From contig JAUTDP010000011.1 of NCBI GenBank assembly GCA_033439795.1, forward strand, positions 558,001 through 622,000: a stretch of 64,000 bases of DNA, in the 5' to 3' direction. Positions 11,552 to 24,226 of the stretch are shown here, in pieces. The DNA comes from Sordaria brevicollis (taxonomy: Eukaryota > Ascomycota > Sordariomycetes > Sordariales > Sordariaceae). A program made the translations under genes and the position numbers. The stretch's first letter is position 1; each line of letters starts with the position of its first letter. The notes under the pieces were generated by a model. It ran no database searches. It was given only the letters and a program-made list of their open reading frames with translations, and was not told the origin of the DNA.

Positions 11552-14500
11552 CTCCTCTTGCTGCTTCTCCTATCTTCGCTCTTGGGCACAAGCTCAGAAT
11601 AGCTCTTGTGATCGTCATCGTTGGCGTCCGCTTGTGCCTGTCTATCACTCTCCCATTGCGGAAGCTGCTTTTCTTCTCCTCGAAGAACCATGTAACCTCC
11701 GAGCTATCCAGCAACTCCAAGATATCTCCATCACAGGCGATGTCGCCATCCCGCAAGCCTTGCTGTTGCCCAACCTCTGCCATGACTCTTGTCTCCTTCT
11801 CATCTCAGAGTTGCTATGCCATACTGTATCTCCCTCCTCTTTCGAAACCCCTCCTTCCCTGTTCCTGCTTCCCTACCTCTAACCCACGCGACAAGCAAGT
11901 CATGGCGCCCAGCGCGCCGTCCCGTTCTTTTTCGATATGTAGTAGAGATAGCCGATGTTGGATTTGATGGCTCGATAACCTCGTCGTATTCGTGCCACCG
12001 CGGGCGGCCATCGAGGTGCTCACATCTCACCCCTCACTTTGCTGGTCAACCATGTGAAAGAAGCTCGCGTGCTACTGTAGGCGATTTGGTCGTTGACTCG
12101 TTGGATTTGTCAGTGTCCCATTCGCGCAGAGCCAAGTTTGGTACAGTAGGTAGTTCGCGGGCAGTTTGAGAGGTCATGACTCGTGAACGTAGCAATGTCG
12201 TTCCCCTCTTCCACCAGCGGTTCTGCAAAAGAACCCATAAAGTGGGTTTCAATCAAGGCGAACAAACACAGGTGCACCGAAGAATGGGACCAAGACGTCG
12301 CATCACATACATACCCCCTCCCCTCCCCGAAGGCTAGTATCCTATCGAGGCTTTCTTTCGAGACTTTTTCGACCTTCCGAATCCGAACCCGTCGTCCGGG
12401 ATGCCGAGACTTTGCGAAAGCAAAATGTGGGGGTTTTTCTGTCTTTCGGGTTTCGTTCGGGGCGGTGCTGTTGGGTGTTTGGCAAGCAAAAAAACCGGAA
12501 AGCGAAACTTGCGAAAGATCTCAAGGAGGAGTCAGGGTGACATTGGCATCGGCAGTTGGGGGCACTTAAGGTATAACCCGCCCCCCGTTCGGGCCGCCGA
12601 GACTTTTCTTCCCCTTGACTTTTAAACTTGTGTGGAGTTGCTGCTGAAGTAAGATCGCCAATAGGTCTTGGCGAGATCGGCTGGTGCAGTTCTGCAAGAC
12701 CTCGAGCGCTTGCAGAAAAAAAAGTCTTGGGACCTACTGCAAGGGGAAGGTGGGAGGGAACAACTTTCACACTCGCGCATGCAGTTTCGTGCCTTCCCCC
12801 CTTCAACTTTCTCTTCGTCGCGCTTTTCCGTATTCCCGTCGTGGTGATTTGTTGGATTTTGAGATTGTTGGTCAACGCGGTGCTTGGCATGGTTCGTCAA
12901 ACGGGATTGGACTTGGTTTGGACGGTGACATTGAAAGCGATGGCTTGGTGATGCTTGGTGATGCTTGGTTGCATGATAAATAGTTGGTGTTTTAATCGCT
13001 ATCTATCGGATATAGAAAGTGACGATGTTAGTTTGGTTAGGTGCAGAATAATATCGCCTAGCTAAGCATGCTCGGCTTACGGATTGCGAGGAAAGGTTCC
13101 TTCGGAAGAAAAAATGTCGTCATCTGTTTCCGCTATTCAATCATTGCAAAAACTCTTCGAACGCTCCAATTTCGAGAAGGGAGGATGGATTCATCGCTCA
13201 CTGGGGTTATCTACTTACCCTACATATGTAATGTGATATCCTCTTCTGGTCTTCGTTGACATCGCCAGCCTGCCATACTTTCTCCTCATACCTCATGCGG
13301 CTCATGTTTGTACAGTCAGAATCCCGCCCGCCCTGGCTTTCCTGCCGAGGTTCTGCATCTCATGCGACGATGGGTAGGATCGAGCGACTCGCGTGGTGTG
13401 TGCAGGTGAGTATGGATATGTATTCGGATGTTGACTGACTCATGAGCCGACTGTCACCTACATACTGCTTTCGTGCGTCTAGGTAGAACAGGTAGGTAGG
13501 CGAGATATCTGAATAGGGCAACACCAGTCGGGATTCGAACTTTCGAAGTGTTCATACTGACAGTATGAATGCGGACGCCTGATACATGCCTATTTGGCAT
13601 CACAGAGAGCGTGAGCAGTTTGGTATGGGTTGAGGAGGTGGGCATGCCGTATGCATGTACTGGAGAGATCTTGATGGGATGTTGGCTGTAGGTAAGTTGA
13701 ATGTGATGGGAACAATCGATTGGGGGGAGCACATCGACAAGAAAAGCAGATCGAGAGAGATGAGAGACTTCTTCTCTGATTCCGACTCGGACTTTATATC
13801 GCGGCGTGCTTCTGCTTGTTGACGATCACTCGAGAAGACAACTCGCTCAGGCGCTGGAAATCTGGGTGGTGTAACGTGCTCAAACCTTCTCTCGATCTCA
13901 TCCTCCTTCCTGCTCAAATTCGCTCACTCCCCCATCTTCTTCTCTGTCCCACTTCATACTTTCCCTAGGGATCACCTTCTATTTCTTCTCCTTTACTATT
14001 TGCTTGCCTGCAGATTGCTCAGATGACTGGCTCTCATGCACCAGTTTCCCTCCCTTCCATTCGCCAAACACCCCGTGCTTGTCCCAGCAATGCGAATCCC
14101 GGTCCGGAGGATATTAAAGCAGGCCAAGCAAAGGGGTCTGTCTGTTCGCATCTGTAAGCCTTTCGGACAAAGAAAGAGAATGCACAAGTCGTGGTAGTTA
14201 TTGTATGTCAATAGGCACACGGAGCCCAAGTCGTGATGAGAGAGTGAAGGGGTAAAAAAAAAAGATGATCGGTTGAGGACGCTGTTCATCAGGTCAGCGG
14301 CTAGCGATCGGGCCGTTAATGCACTAACACCCCTCGCTGTGATGATCCGCGCTTGATGATAGTACTGGATCATGCGCAGCGCTGCGACTGCTAATGCGAA
14401 GGGACTGCATGCTGGGCAAAGCACGGTCCAGCTCCGTCTCCCCCCCCAAAAAAGTTGAGCGAGATGAACGAAGGGACAAAACTCACGACAGACACTCGGG

Positions 14501-15307
14501 AAAACCGGACGTTTTCCACCATGTCAAGTGCTGGCTCTCCAGAGATATGGCAATGCCAATATTCAGGCTTGGACGTTTTGGCCTCGTTTTACCATGTCCA
14601 AGGGAAGTAAGTGGCTTCGTATCGCATTGTCAACAGAACAAAGACATGTGGAAGTGGGGGCGTCATCTGCCAGGAACAGGAATGCCACGCACGACGTCTG
14701 AGGGCTGAATATGACACGGGAGAACAAAGGATTTGGAGGAAGAGAACAATGGAAGTTTGGAATCCTGGTTCCAACTTGGATGCCCATGAGATATGGAAGC
14801 CAGAAATAGCGGGAGGCGAGATGCTCCGACTTCTTTCGGAAATCGGAGCCGGAGGGAGATCGAAAAATATTGACGGGGAGGGTAAAAACATGAGACTGCG
14901 AGAGATCAATAACGTGGAAGTTACGGCTATGTCCCTGAGGAGTTGAGTCTCGGTTCGGGTAGCTTGGAGTGATTTCTCATTTGTCAGCTGTCGCTATCCG
15001 TCGAAGCCGCTTGTTCCCGTCGTCGTTGACAACCGTCGTTTGCTTCGATGCAATCACGGAAAAGCCGACGAAGATTCTGATGAGCTCAGAAACTCAGGTT
15101 TTGGCCACGGGAAAATCTAGTGATGGTGCAGATGAGATAGAGTCGTGGAAATAGACAGTCCGCCCGCTAATGAAGGAATGATGAGTTGATAATTCGTAGG
15201 TTTGCGTGGCACGAGTCAATACCCATTGTCTGTGTGCAAAGAGATTGATTTGAATAGGGGCTGAATAGCGCCTTGTTCTTCACATCGGTTTTCTAGGCAG
15301 GTCCCTG
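11552..15307. other. intergenic between divergent secreted-protein genes
   Basis: About 3.8 kb with only short, mutually overlapping ORFs and no recognisable domain. It serves as upstream region for the minus-strand LVIVD gene and the plus-strand Hce2 gene. A perfect inverted repeat is at 13551-13569. I see no tRNA; a GATTCGAAC-like string at 13532 lacks the pairing for a T arm. Confidence 0.55.
13551..13569. repeat. 19-nt perfect palindrome
   Basis: TTCATACTG, one central A, then CAGTATGAA: two 9-nt arms that are exact reverse complements. It lies in an intergenic region about 1.9 kb upstream of the first Hce2 gene. It could be a binding site for a dimeric regulator. Function is unknown. 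Confidence 0.35.
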
Positions 15308-15314
15308 TTATAAG
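15308..15314 (+). promoter_or_regulatory. TATA-like box of first Hce2 gene
   Basis: TTATAAG about 100 nt before the ATG at 15411. A plausible TATA element by position and sequence. Confidence 0.4.
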
Positions 15315-15410
15315 ATGTGTCAGTAGTTCAGTTCACCTTAAGGACTTGTTCTCGAGCTATAGTCAGCATTTTCACTCGTTTGACAACACTCGCTTGACAG
15401 AGACCTCACC

Positions 15411-16466
15411 ATGCTGTCCACAAACCTGAGGTCCATCCTCACCTTCCTCGCCGTGGCCGTCACGGCCTCGGCGAATGCTTCTCCTAGTTTGATCGGCTGC
15501 GTCGATGTCGTCGATATCAAGACCGGAGAAGTCGCCAACTGCGTGCCCCTCAGCCGGATCCCCCACGGTCAAAACACCACCCAAACCAAACACCAAGGAG
15601 GCCACGCCCGAAGAACCGCTTCCCACGAAAACAACAACCTCTGCGTGAACCTCAAGTACAACACCGACTCCACGACAGATACCGGCCCAGACCCAAGCCG
15701 CTGCGTCACCTTCCCCGTCCTCCGCTCCCTCCAAGCCTCCCACCAAGCGCACAACAAGCTGTACCCACGATCAGACCCCGACGACATCACCAAACCCAAC
15801 GAGCCCTGCATCGAAGTCTACTACCTCTCCCCCAAAGACAACACCACCGCGACGGGGTCTTGCATCCCCATCACCGACCTCGAGAAATACCAAACCGTCA
15901 CCCTCACCTACCAGTCCGAAGCCGACGACGACGTCAACTCCCACATCTCCGAACGACAACAACAACAACAACAAATCCCCTCCCTCTCAACCCGTGACGT
16001 CTCCGCCGGCCAAAACTACACCTACTGCACCAAGCCCTACGACATCATCACCCACCTCTCCCTCAACACCTCACCGCACTGGAGCGACTGCGTCTGGATC
16101 AGCGCCAACGCGCTCGGTCGGGGTCGGGGGTGGACAGTCAGCATGACGTCCCAATCGCACACCTTGATCACGGCAAAGACGTGCCAGCTGGCCGTTCGCA
16201 TGACCGGTGTGAGGTACAGCCCGGGGACGATTATCAAGATTGGGAACACGGATATCGAGAAGACGTGGGAGGCGGGGGCGAAGGCGATTAATGACCTGCC
16301 GGAAAGTGCACCGGGGAAGCAGAAGTGGGTTAACTATGCGCAGGGGTTTGAGATCGAAGGGGCGTGGGATTGTTGGGATAATACCGAGACGAAGAGGTAT
16401 AAGGTTTATTTTGGGTATATGTTGAAGGGGAGTAACCCGGCGTGGTGGAGTGGGATGGGGGGTTGA
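15411..16466 (+). CDS. secreted Cys-rich protein with C-terminal Hce2 (Ecp2-like) domain
   Basis: Intronless, 351 residues. The signal peptide covers about residues 1-23 (hydrophobic core then ASANA). The N-terminal half contains three degenerate units, each with a cysteine pair: Cys30/44, Cys78/98, Cys133/151. Each unit reads roughly C-V-x-V, a polar linker with T-G or T-D, then C-(V/I)-(P/T), and N-glycosylation sequons lie in or near them. A Gln run follows (183-188), with an Arg near 195 that could be a processing site. The C-terminal domain has the Hce2 pattern: Cys206, an S-D-C turn at Cys227, a W-T-V strand at 241, a TLITAKTC strand with Cys258, a G-(N)-T-D-I helix start at 289-292, and Cys321. 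Hce2 is named after homologues of Cladosporium fulvum effector Ecp2; such domains also occur in many saprotrophs, where the role is unknown. The next gene is a shorter paralogue. Function is not asserted. Confidence 0.8.
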   Translation: MLSTNLRSILTFLAVAVTASANASPSLIGCVDVVDIKTGEVANCVPLSRIPHGQNTTQTKHQGGHARRTASHENNNLCVNLKYNTDSTTDTGPDPSRCVTFPVLRSLQASHQAHNKLYPRSDPDDITKPNEPCIEVYYLSPKDNTTATGSCIPITDLEKYQTVTLTYQSEADDDVNSHISERQQQQQQIPSLSTRDVSAGQNYTYCTKPYDIITHLSLNTSPHWSDCVWISANALGRGRGWTVSMTSQSHTLITAKTCQLAVRMTGVRYSPGTIIKIGNTDIEKTWEAGAKAINDLPESAPGKQKWVNYAQGFEIEGAWDCWDNTETKRYKVYFGYMLKGSNPAWWSGMGG

Positions 16467-17667
16467 ATTGCCCGTGGGGTGGAAAGGGGATGGGAAATTG
16501 GTGAAGATGCAGGTGCCTGAATAGAAGGAAAGAGCGATGCCGTGACCTGAGTTTGGTGATGGAAAGAGGGAAGGTACAGGTGAGGATCGATGATGGTTGA
16601 ACATTGGGAAGGAAGGAAGGGAGGGAGGAAGGAAGGAGAGATGTGATGATGGTGCTTTCCTTGTTTGTCTTCTCTTGTTGTTGTTCTGTTCCCTTCATAT
16701 TTTTGGTTATCTTCATGCCTTTCGATATTAGAAAGCCTGTTTGTATTGATCCAGAAAACCTCCGTGTCCAGATACTCAGCTGGAACACTTTCTCTCTCGA
16801 TCGGTTTTTGACTGATGCCATTCACCAAACTCTTTATGATACTAGGTAGGTATCAGTCGTCACTTCTCCATTGAGAGCGTGATCGACGACGGGAGTGGAA
16901 GGATCCCGTTTGTACCTTCCTCGTCCACACCGGCGAATTCCGAAACCGCTTAAGTTCGACGAGAAGATCTTCACCACTGGTGGAAGATTTCCAAGTTCCA
17001 AGTGTTCCTTCATCTCATCTGCTGTGGTTAGTATTCTCGTAACCCTGACCCAACGTGCTGTTCAGTTGAACTTCGCGATGCCAACAACTCGGAACATCGG
17101 CAACCTCTCAATCATCATCATCATCACCATCCCAAACTCGCCCTTCGAGAGTCATCAACCTCAAGTTCAATTCCTACACACAATCTCAAGACACGGTACC
17201 CGATCATTCGCACCACCACCCATGACTGTGTCTTTGGTCCTCAAACAATGGACCTTCATCACCAACCTCGAGACTCTTTGTCTACCCCTGAGCCACCCGT
17301 CTCCCGTCCCGCTCCGTGACACACTTGCTATAGTTCCCCCCTGCCCAAAATAACAACAATCCTAAGCTTCGAGTCAAAGGACCCTTACAACGATGCGCAA
17401 GGATAAAGTCTCCTGGACAGAACTCCCTCTTCCCGAGAGAATGGTCTATTCAGCTGAATAGCAATTCATCCTCGTCCAACCAAACCGTATCAGAGGCCTC
17501 AGCAGTGGTCCTGTTCGCATCGACACTCATTTGGCTTTTCGCACATCAACGCTCGCTCATTTGACGACACCTGTCTCCCAAACAAAGAAAAACCAATCCC
17601 AAACAATCCACACCAAACCTTACAGCCCGAAAGCAAGCCAGACTGCCAGAGAGAGACTCCGAACAAA
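16467..17667. other. intergenic between the two Hce2 genes
   Basis: Contains a GGAA/GGGA microsatellite-like stretch near 16605-16640 and a CA-rich probable 5' leader from about 17560 to 17667. No additional gene supported. Confidence 0.55.
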
Positions 17668-18327
17668 ATGCAAACCCCCTCAAACCTCCTAACCTACCTC
17701 CTCACCTCCACCACCTTCCTCTCCGCCATCGTCCTCGCCGCTCCCACCGGCACCACCCCTTCTGCCAACCCCCTGACCTACGACCCCCTAACCTACCACA
17801 ACACCTCCACCGACGACCCCAACGACCCAGCAATCGACTTCTTCAACTCCCTCCCCCCACCCCCTCCCCACATTCCCAAACGCACCCCCAACCCCCTCTC
17901 CCCCTCCACCACCGGCCTCTCCGTGTCCAAACGCGACAAAAACAAAGACTGGTGCAAAGGCGGCGGCTACTACAACGCCACCTCGGAGGGATCCCCCTGG
18001 GTCGACGACTGCAAGATCATCATCCAGAACATCACGCCCAACGGCGGGACGTGGCACTACATGACCGGTAAACAACGGACGCTTGTCAGTCATAAGAGTT
18101 GTGGGTTGGGGATTCAGAGCACGGCTGGGGTTCCCGCTGGGTTGTCAACGTTGATTGGGGATAAGGATATCACCGAGTGGATACAGAAGAGCATAGAGAG
18201 GTTTGCGAGCAAGAAGGAGCAGGGGAAGGTGGGCAGTTATGGGGATGCGCAGTGCACGTGTGAGATGTGGCATCAGGAGGAGTTTGGGATGCGGTGGGGG
18301 TTGTATCGGATGAAGGGTTTTGATTAG
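17668..18327 (+). CDS. small secreted protein with Hce2 (Ecp2-like) domain
   Basis: Intronless, 219 residues. Signal peptide at residues 1-25 (ending VLAAP). A Pro/Thr/Ser-rich propeptide with a Pro7 run (64-67 region) precedes two dibasic Lys-Arg sites at 71-72 and 88-89. The second lies just before the folded domain, the usual place for Kex2-type cleavage. The domain (about 93-200) has the Hce2 cysteines Cys96, Cys115 (in WVDDC), Cys145 (LVSHKSC) and Cys196/198, plus the typical TWHYMTGKQR strand and the GDKDITEWIQKSI helix. Overall this is a much better match to the family than the upstream paralogue at 15411-16466, which has a longer N-terminal repeat region. An extracellular role is inferred; effector or toxin activity cannot be claimed from sequence. 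Confidence 0.85.
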   Translation: MQTPSNLLTYLLTSTTFLSAIVLAAPTGTTPSANPLTYDPLTYHNTSTDDPNDPAIDFFNSLPPPPPHIPKRTPNPLSPSTTGLSVSKRDKNKDWCKGGGYYNATSEGSPWVDDCKIIIQNITPNGGTWHYMTGKQRTLVSHKSCGLGIQSTAGVPAGLSTLIGDKDITEWIQKSIERFASKKEQGKVGSYGDAQCTCEMWHQEEFGMRWGLYRMKGFD

Positions 18328-21300
18328 ATGCGTTCGCGGATGGATGGGTAAGGGAAGGGAAGGGGGTTTGTTGGGTGGACTTTCGCTTCTTCTTTTGTCG
18401 TTTTTTGTTCTTTTGGATATATACCCACCGACACTCGCCCGCATCACTGTTGCCGAGGCTTTCTTGTTCCTACCTGTCTTTTTTTCAGGAAGTGGCTGGT
18501 GTTTTTCTACCTCATCTCTAGGGGTCATTCCCTTCGGCATCCTTAGCACACCGGCACTCGAGTTCATCATGCGCCTGGCTTACACTTGTCGCTCTTTTCT
18601 TCCGCTGTAATTAGAGTCCACCGTTATTAGCAAGTCAAATGGACAAACAACGATCACACTCATATGCTTCCGCTTAGATTCCTGCCTTGGTACAGAATGA
18701 ATGCGACGGCCATGTTTGCCGTCTTCAACTTTTGCTTGCGCGTAAGACCTCGTCTTCAACGTAACGAATAGGCGCTTAGCTGTAGCAGATACGTTTGTAG
18801 GTTTGACATGAATCCTTTCTCCTTCCAATATTCAAGGAGAAGTGTGTAAAGCACGACACCTCTGACGTTTCGTACTTGATGGAAACAGTGTTTAGTATCT
18901 TTATCTCCACTAGAGGAGCGTAGAATGTCGTCTTAATCGGGAATCAGCGCTGTCGAAGCTGAAGCCCGGCAAACGGCTACCACTCTCTCGGCAATGTCAT
19001 CGCTGAGTTCGGTTCGACCATCACGACAGGGAGGCCAGCATGTAGTTATGGACACTTGTATGTAACGAGATGCAGTTCCGCTGCGGCTTTGAAGGGAGAT
19101 GACGAGTAATAGGATATTGATGAGGTTGTGGACGGAACGGAAGATAAAGTAATCGGGACAAATCCTCGGAACTTACGGATAACTTCCGCCCCGATCTCTT
19201 CTTACTTCACATGGGCACCATTTCCCGTCCCTTCCTCATTCCGTTTGGGAGTTTCTGGAGTCTTGGCCATGTCAGCCTGACAGCTCGTGTCGAACCCAGG
19301 TAATGTAGCAATAGAGATAAGGGAAGAGATTCCCACGCTTTCATGTTCCACTTGGAGAGATTTGACAGTGTAACCTCAATCTCTCTGTTGGTTGAGACAA
19401 TGCACAGAAGAGGCATAGAAGGGCCAGAGGAAGCGCAACCGAAGGGGCAAGCAATCAAAACAGGAATCAACCCTGTCTGATTGAGGCTGTTGGATGTCGA
19501 GAGAGCTTGGTAAATTGGATCAGATGCCCGCCCCGGCTGGGTATAATGCGCGCAAGTTATGGGCGTCGGGGTGTCAACGGGGATGGATGGATGCTCACTG
19601 CAGCGAACATCCCGTCGAAGGTGTGTACATCAGTTCGATCTTGGGCGATGTGATTGAGGATGACAGATGCAGCAGAGACAGATGCAGGTACGAAGTTACA
19701 GAGAGATACGTATGCAACACGAGGGGATTATCCCTTCCCTTTGAGTTCATGGTTCTGGTGTCACCACATCTTTTCCCACGTGCTGGTGTTATCTTTCTGG
19801 AAGCGATGGAAGCCTTGGAAGGGATGAAGTCGTGCCACACCCAGCTTACTTGTGAGATCTTTGGGATTAAGGGTCTTGCATGATCAGCGACCTCATGGTC
19901 CTGGATAGCTGAGGAACACACTCGTGTGAAATGCTCAGTAATTTGAAACTCTCGAGTTCTCGACAACCTCATGGTAAGAGCACAGGATGAACTGACAACC
20001 GCCCCAATATCGAGCACATGCCCTTCTTCCTCATCACTGATGGCGTGACAGCCAACTTGTAGCCTAGGTAGTCTCGACTTCGGACTTGTCTCGATGTAAA
20101 GAAAAGGGGCCGTCCGGCAACTCGGAACTGTGCCAACCATCGCACACTAGCACGTGGTAGGCAACCCGAGTACCTCTACTATTGCCAACACAACATTTGG
20201 CTTGTATGTAGGCACCACGAGGCCTGAACCCTTATCTAGAAATGTCGCCGAACCCATTTTCCTAGGCACATTCATTCATTCCCCTTTGGAGCAATTTTGC
20301 CCCGAATCCCGATCCTGTCATCACCCAACAAGTGAGTGCGCCAGCGGTGTTGGCATGAACGAACTTCCCCGTTGACACCCCCGTCAGAGACGCGTTGGAG
20401 GAGACACCACCACCTGGGAGACAGCAGACCGACCAGTCGGAGGAGGCATCACAATCACAGTTGCTCCAAAATCGCCGTCGCGGCCGTCGCGGCCATCGCC
20501 CAGAAATACCAAGTCTTCGACACTAGGCTTGAGAGAGCAGTTGACAAGCTACTTGGCGATGAGGCACGCACGCCCGGAGGCACGCCGGAGGCCCGGATTA
20601 AACACAAGCAACTTGGCAGCAATGGCAGGTAGGTATAAAGGGTTGGCGCCGCGGCCGCTGGCGTGAAAGAGGGCGTGGGGGGAACCTTGAAGGAAAGGGT
20701 AGCATAGCCATGCTTGGCTTTGAGGTGAATTGGGGTGCTTCGGGGGGACTGACTCGCGTGTACCGCGGCTTGGTGGAGGGTTGATCATTTGGGGAGTGCG
20801 CAGGAAATGGGGATTTGATGTTTAATGGAATCTCTGGTGAAGCTGGCTTTTGCCTGTCGTGCGATGGCTGTGCTGTGTTCAGGATGGAAAATGGAAAGGG
20901 GACCAATGTACTAACGAATTGGCAACCAGACAAGTGATCAGTCAGGTGAGTCTGGCGAGTAAACAGAGCCAAGGAGGACATGTGAATCGCAAATGAAGTG
21001 ATTCCCTCGGACTTTTGGCTTGAAGCAATTCGGAAACGGCAATATGAAATGGAAGCGAGTTGACCAGACTGTCAATAAAGTCAAGTGTCAACGCAGGTGA
21101 GCCCGAACAATTGTTAGCGCGTCGTTAGCGCTTGTGCAACTGCAACTGACTTCTGTTGCGACAGTTCAGCCAGCAGCACTTGCTGAAGTTGCTGAAGTTG
21201 CGGTGGTGTTGGGTGGTGTTGGACGACTGCCCTGGACGACCAAAAGCGGCATTGGAACACGTGATGAATTGGCATGTTACTTCCACTTGGAGACGCCTGT

Positions 21301-24209
21301 GAACTCATGTTCGTCGCACTCGCCGCCCCCTCACGAACACGACCCCCGACGACGACCGCGCCGTCGGTTCGCATTCAGTGGCTCGGAATTTGGAGATGGA
21401 ATTGGAGAACTAAAGTCAAAAGGTGTGGCAGCTTCGGGCTTGGTGATTGAGCGGAATGGTGCCGCTGACGTTGAGAGCGGCATAGGAATTGGCACCGCAG
21501 CTGTTGAATTTGCCATCCCCAACCGAAGATTGTCTGGGCATCTTTAATGTTTAGTATCTCTTTGTTCTTGGTGTTTCTGGTCATGATGATGGTGGTGGTG
21601 AGTTGACATCATCAAGTGCATCCGGGGAGGCGGAAGTGAATGTCTTGGGACATGTCAACCAAGAACCGAGTCGGACGGTTGCGGGCCGCAATTCGGCGCA
21701 GAAATGTCTTGGTCCCTTCTAGTAGTCCTATAACTCTTCGGTGTCGCCGAATCCGCATCGTGTCGACCATCATTTGGAATGCAGTGCTCTTTCCTCTTGA
21801 CAAAAGTATCAACTGTCGTCGACTTATGCTATCGGACGACTCCGTAAATGTGGATTGCCCAGTTATCGCGGTCCACTTCCAAGAGATCCACCCTCTCCAT
21901 CCGTCTCCAGGCACCTAAAGTCCTAAACAACAAGCGCCCGAGATAGGGTGATTGCAATCCATGTTTATCAGTGTCGGGCCGTGATAAGCAAGAAGCTTGG
22001 AAAGTCTTGGTGTTCTTGGTCCTGATCTAGGCATTTGCTGGGCACTCTGGGCGTGCTGGGCAATGCTGAGCCATGCTGGGCAATTTCCCTTTCCCCCGCA
22101 TTTGTGCCAGTTGTCCAGTGGAGTCCCAGTCGACCGGGCCCACCGGGTTTCGTCCGGGTACAGGTGCCAAGGAGCCGCCAAGAGCCGCATGCAATGAAAC
22201 CAGCCACAAATGAAGGGGGATGAAGCCACCAATGTGACGGTCGTCTCCAATCACCCCAGCACACCCCGCGGCCGACTTGTCCCAGAGCGGAAGCTGTCAA
22301 GAAAGTCCAAGAATACCAAGACACGCCTAAACACTTGGCTTTTGCCCGGTCATCTTGGTCTTTGCCCCCTTTGCTCCATCCGACCCGACGGTCTCGGTCT
22401 CGTCCTTGTCTCATTTTGCTGTCTCATCATCATCGGTCTTGTTCTCCAACGGCGGCGACATGACCGAGGGACAAAGAACATTGGAAATGCAAAGTCGAAA
22501 AAACCACAAAATATCCTCGTTCAAAACAGATGGCCAAAATACCTGACCTGACCTGAAAGATCACCACTTCTGCCGAGAACCGATCAGCAAAGCAAAAGGA
22601 CGCTACCAAGGTTCACTGCATTCAATGCCACCCCCTTCGTTACCATCACACACACTGACTGACACTGGCACCGTAGGACATGTCAGGCACATCCAGGCAG
22701 CCCAGGTAACCAGGCATGGATTCCCAACACTTTCACCGAGCTGTCGGATCCCTCAGCTGCAACATGATCAGAACAAACAGTCGAGACCCTTCTTGACGAC
22801 GACCGACATCTTCCACATGTCAATTCAATCAACCTCCTCCAAAAAGGAACGACGGTGATGATAGTCATCAGCCATTCTGTAATCGTGTCATCCAATGGTC
22901 TGCTCGTCATTCCGCTAGTCTCATCTGTTAGTGCTTGGTTAGTTGGTTTAGACTTCGCGGTGTGGAGAACGGAGACTGGAGATGGACATGGTCTCTATTT
23001 TCGAGTTCGCAAACCACCATCCCATCCCATGTGGATACACCTAGGTATGTATCGACAACGACCATGTTTAGGGGACTGGGGGACCACCACGAGTGTAGAG
23101 TGGACACCCTCCCACGCCTCGGACTCTTTTCTTCTGGGAATTGGGTCGTGTTTCCATCGTGGTTGAATATCTCCACAGCATCTGGGCCTGGAATGTCAAG
23201 CAGTTATCGCCTATCTCGGACTTCAAGTGATCCTGATACAGTATACTGACTGTAGCAAACTCAAATGACAGTCAATAACAGTCGAACCACTCTTTTACCT
23301 TCATCACATACAATATCTTGACTGGCCTGTTTTCACCCCAAGATCACCAGTTATTCTCCTCAGCCTGATCATCATCTCACTTGCTGCCCAGCCGGTGTTG
23401 AATCCCTGATGCAGTTCTAGTTTCCCCCATCTCTCACTCACACCTGTTCGCGCACCCCGTAGGCCCCGTTCAATCAGCTGGGCGAGCTTGGTTGGCCTTG
23501 GCTCCATTATGTCCTTCCGTTTTCGTCATTAGCAACTTATATCTCCAACGACGCCAGTCAACCAGTCTCACCCTTTGGGCCCTCGAAGAGCCATCTAACA
23601 AGCCTAGGCCCGGCCAGCTCAAGAACCCCATTGGCCAGCTTCTCTTATTCAAGTTGCATCTTCTAGCTGCCTTCCATGCTTCTCGGGGAGCCTTCGACAT
23701 CATCCTTGCCTCCCACCCAAGTTCCCCAACCAAAATGTCTCCTTTTGCCTCTCTCTCTCCAGTCTCTCGCTTATTGGCAACGTGTGTGTACACATTGTTA
23801 TTTGTCCACAATTTACCAGAGAGGCCAACCCAGTGATGCCAGCCCCGGGCCAACAATCCAGATCCGTTGCGGATCACACTGCCAACAACGGAAACATGAT
23901 CGAAGGATACTTGCCATGCCATGTGTTGAAGCCAACCACTTTCCCTCACAATCCGGGCTACCCTATCTTTCATAGTCGACGACGCCTTTCCCGTCTGGGC
24001 CAACCGTCCGAGAGTGGCTTACCCAGTTAAACTGGCCTCCCCCAAGCAGAGGCCACCTCCGCAATCCCAAGAAGCTTGGCTTTGCACCACACACCCATCG
24101 TCGCCCGCTTCCATACCGCACACCTGCCCTATCTTTCTAGTCTTCCCGCACATGGGAGGTGTAGTGAACAAGCATGCATGCTTGGAATCCTCCGGCGCTG
24201 TATTCGACC

Positions 24210-24226
24210 TATCTGGCTCCTGATAG
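24210..24226. promoter_or_regulatory. inverted pair of GATA sites upstream of permease
   Basis: TATC at 24210-24213 and GATAG at 24222-24226 lie about 300 nt before the permease ATG, with another TATC at 24298-24301. Paired GATA elements within about 30 bp are the known binding arrangement of the nitrogen regulator NIT2/AreA. Use by NIT2 here is inference. Confidence 0.3.

Noticed and set aside
23470..24003. 177-codon minus-strand frame upstream of the permease
   Set aside because: No domain, lies in the permease promoter, and overlaps equally long plus-strand frames.
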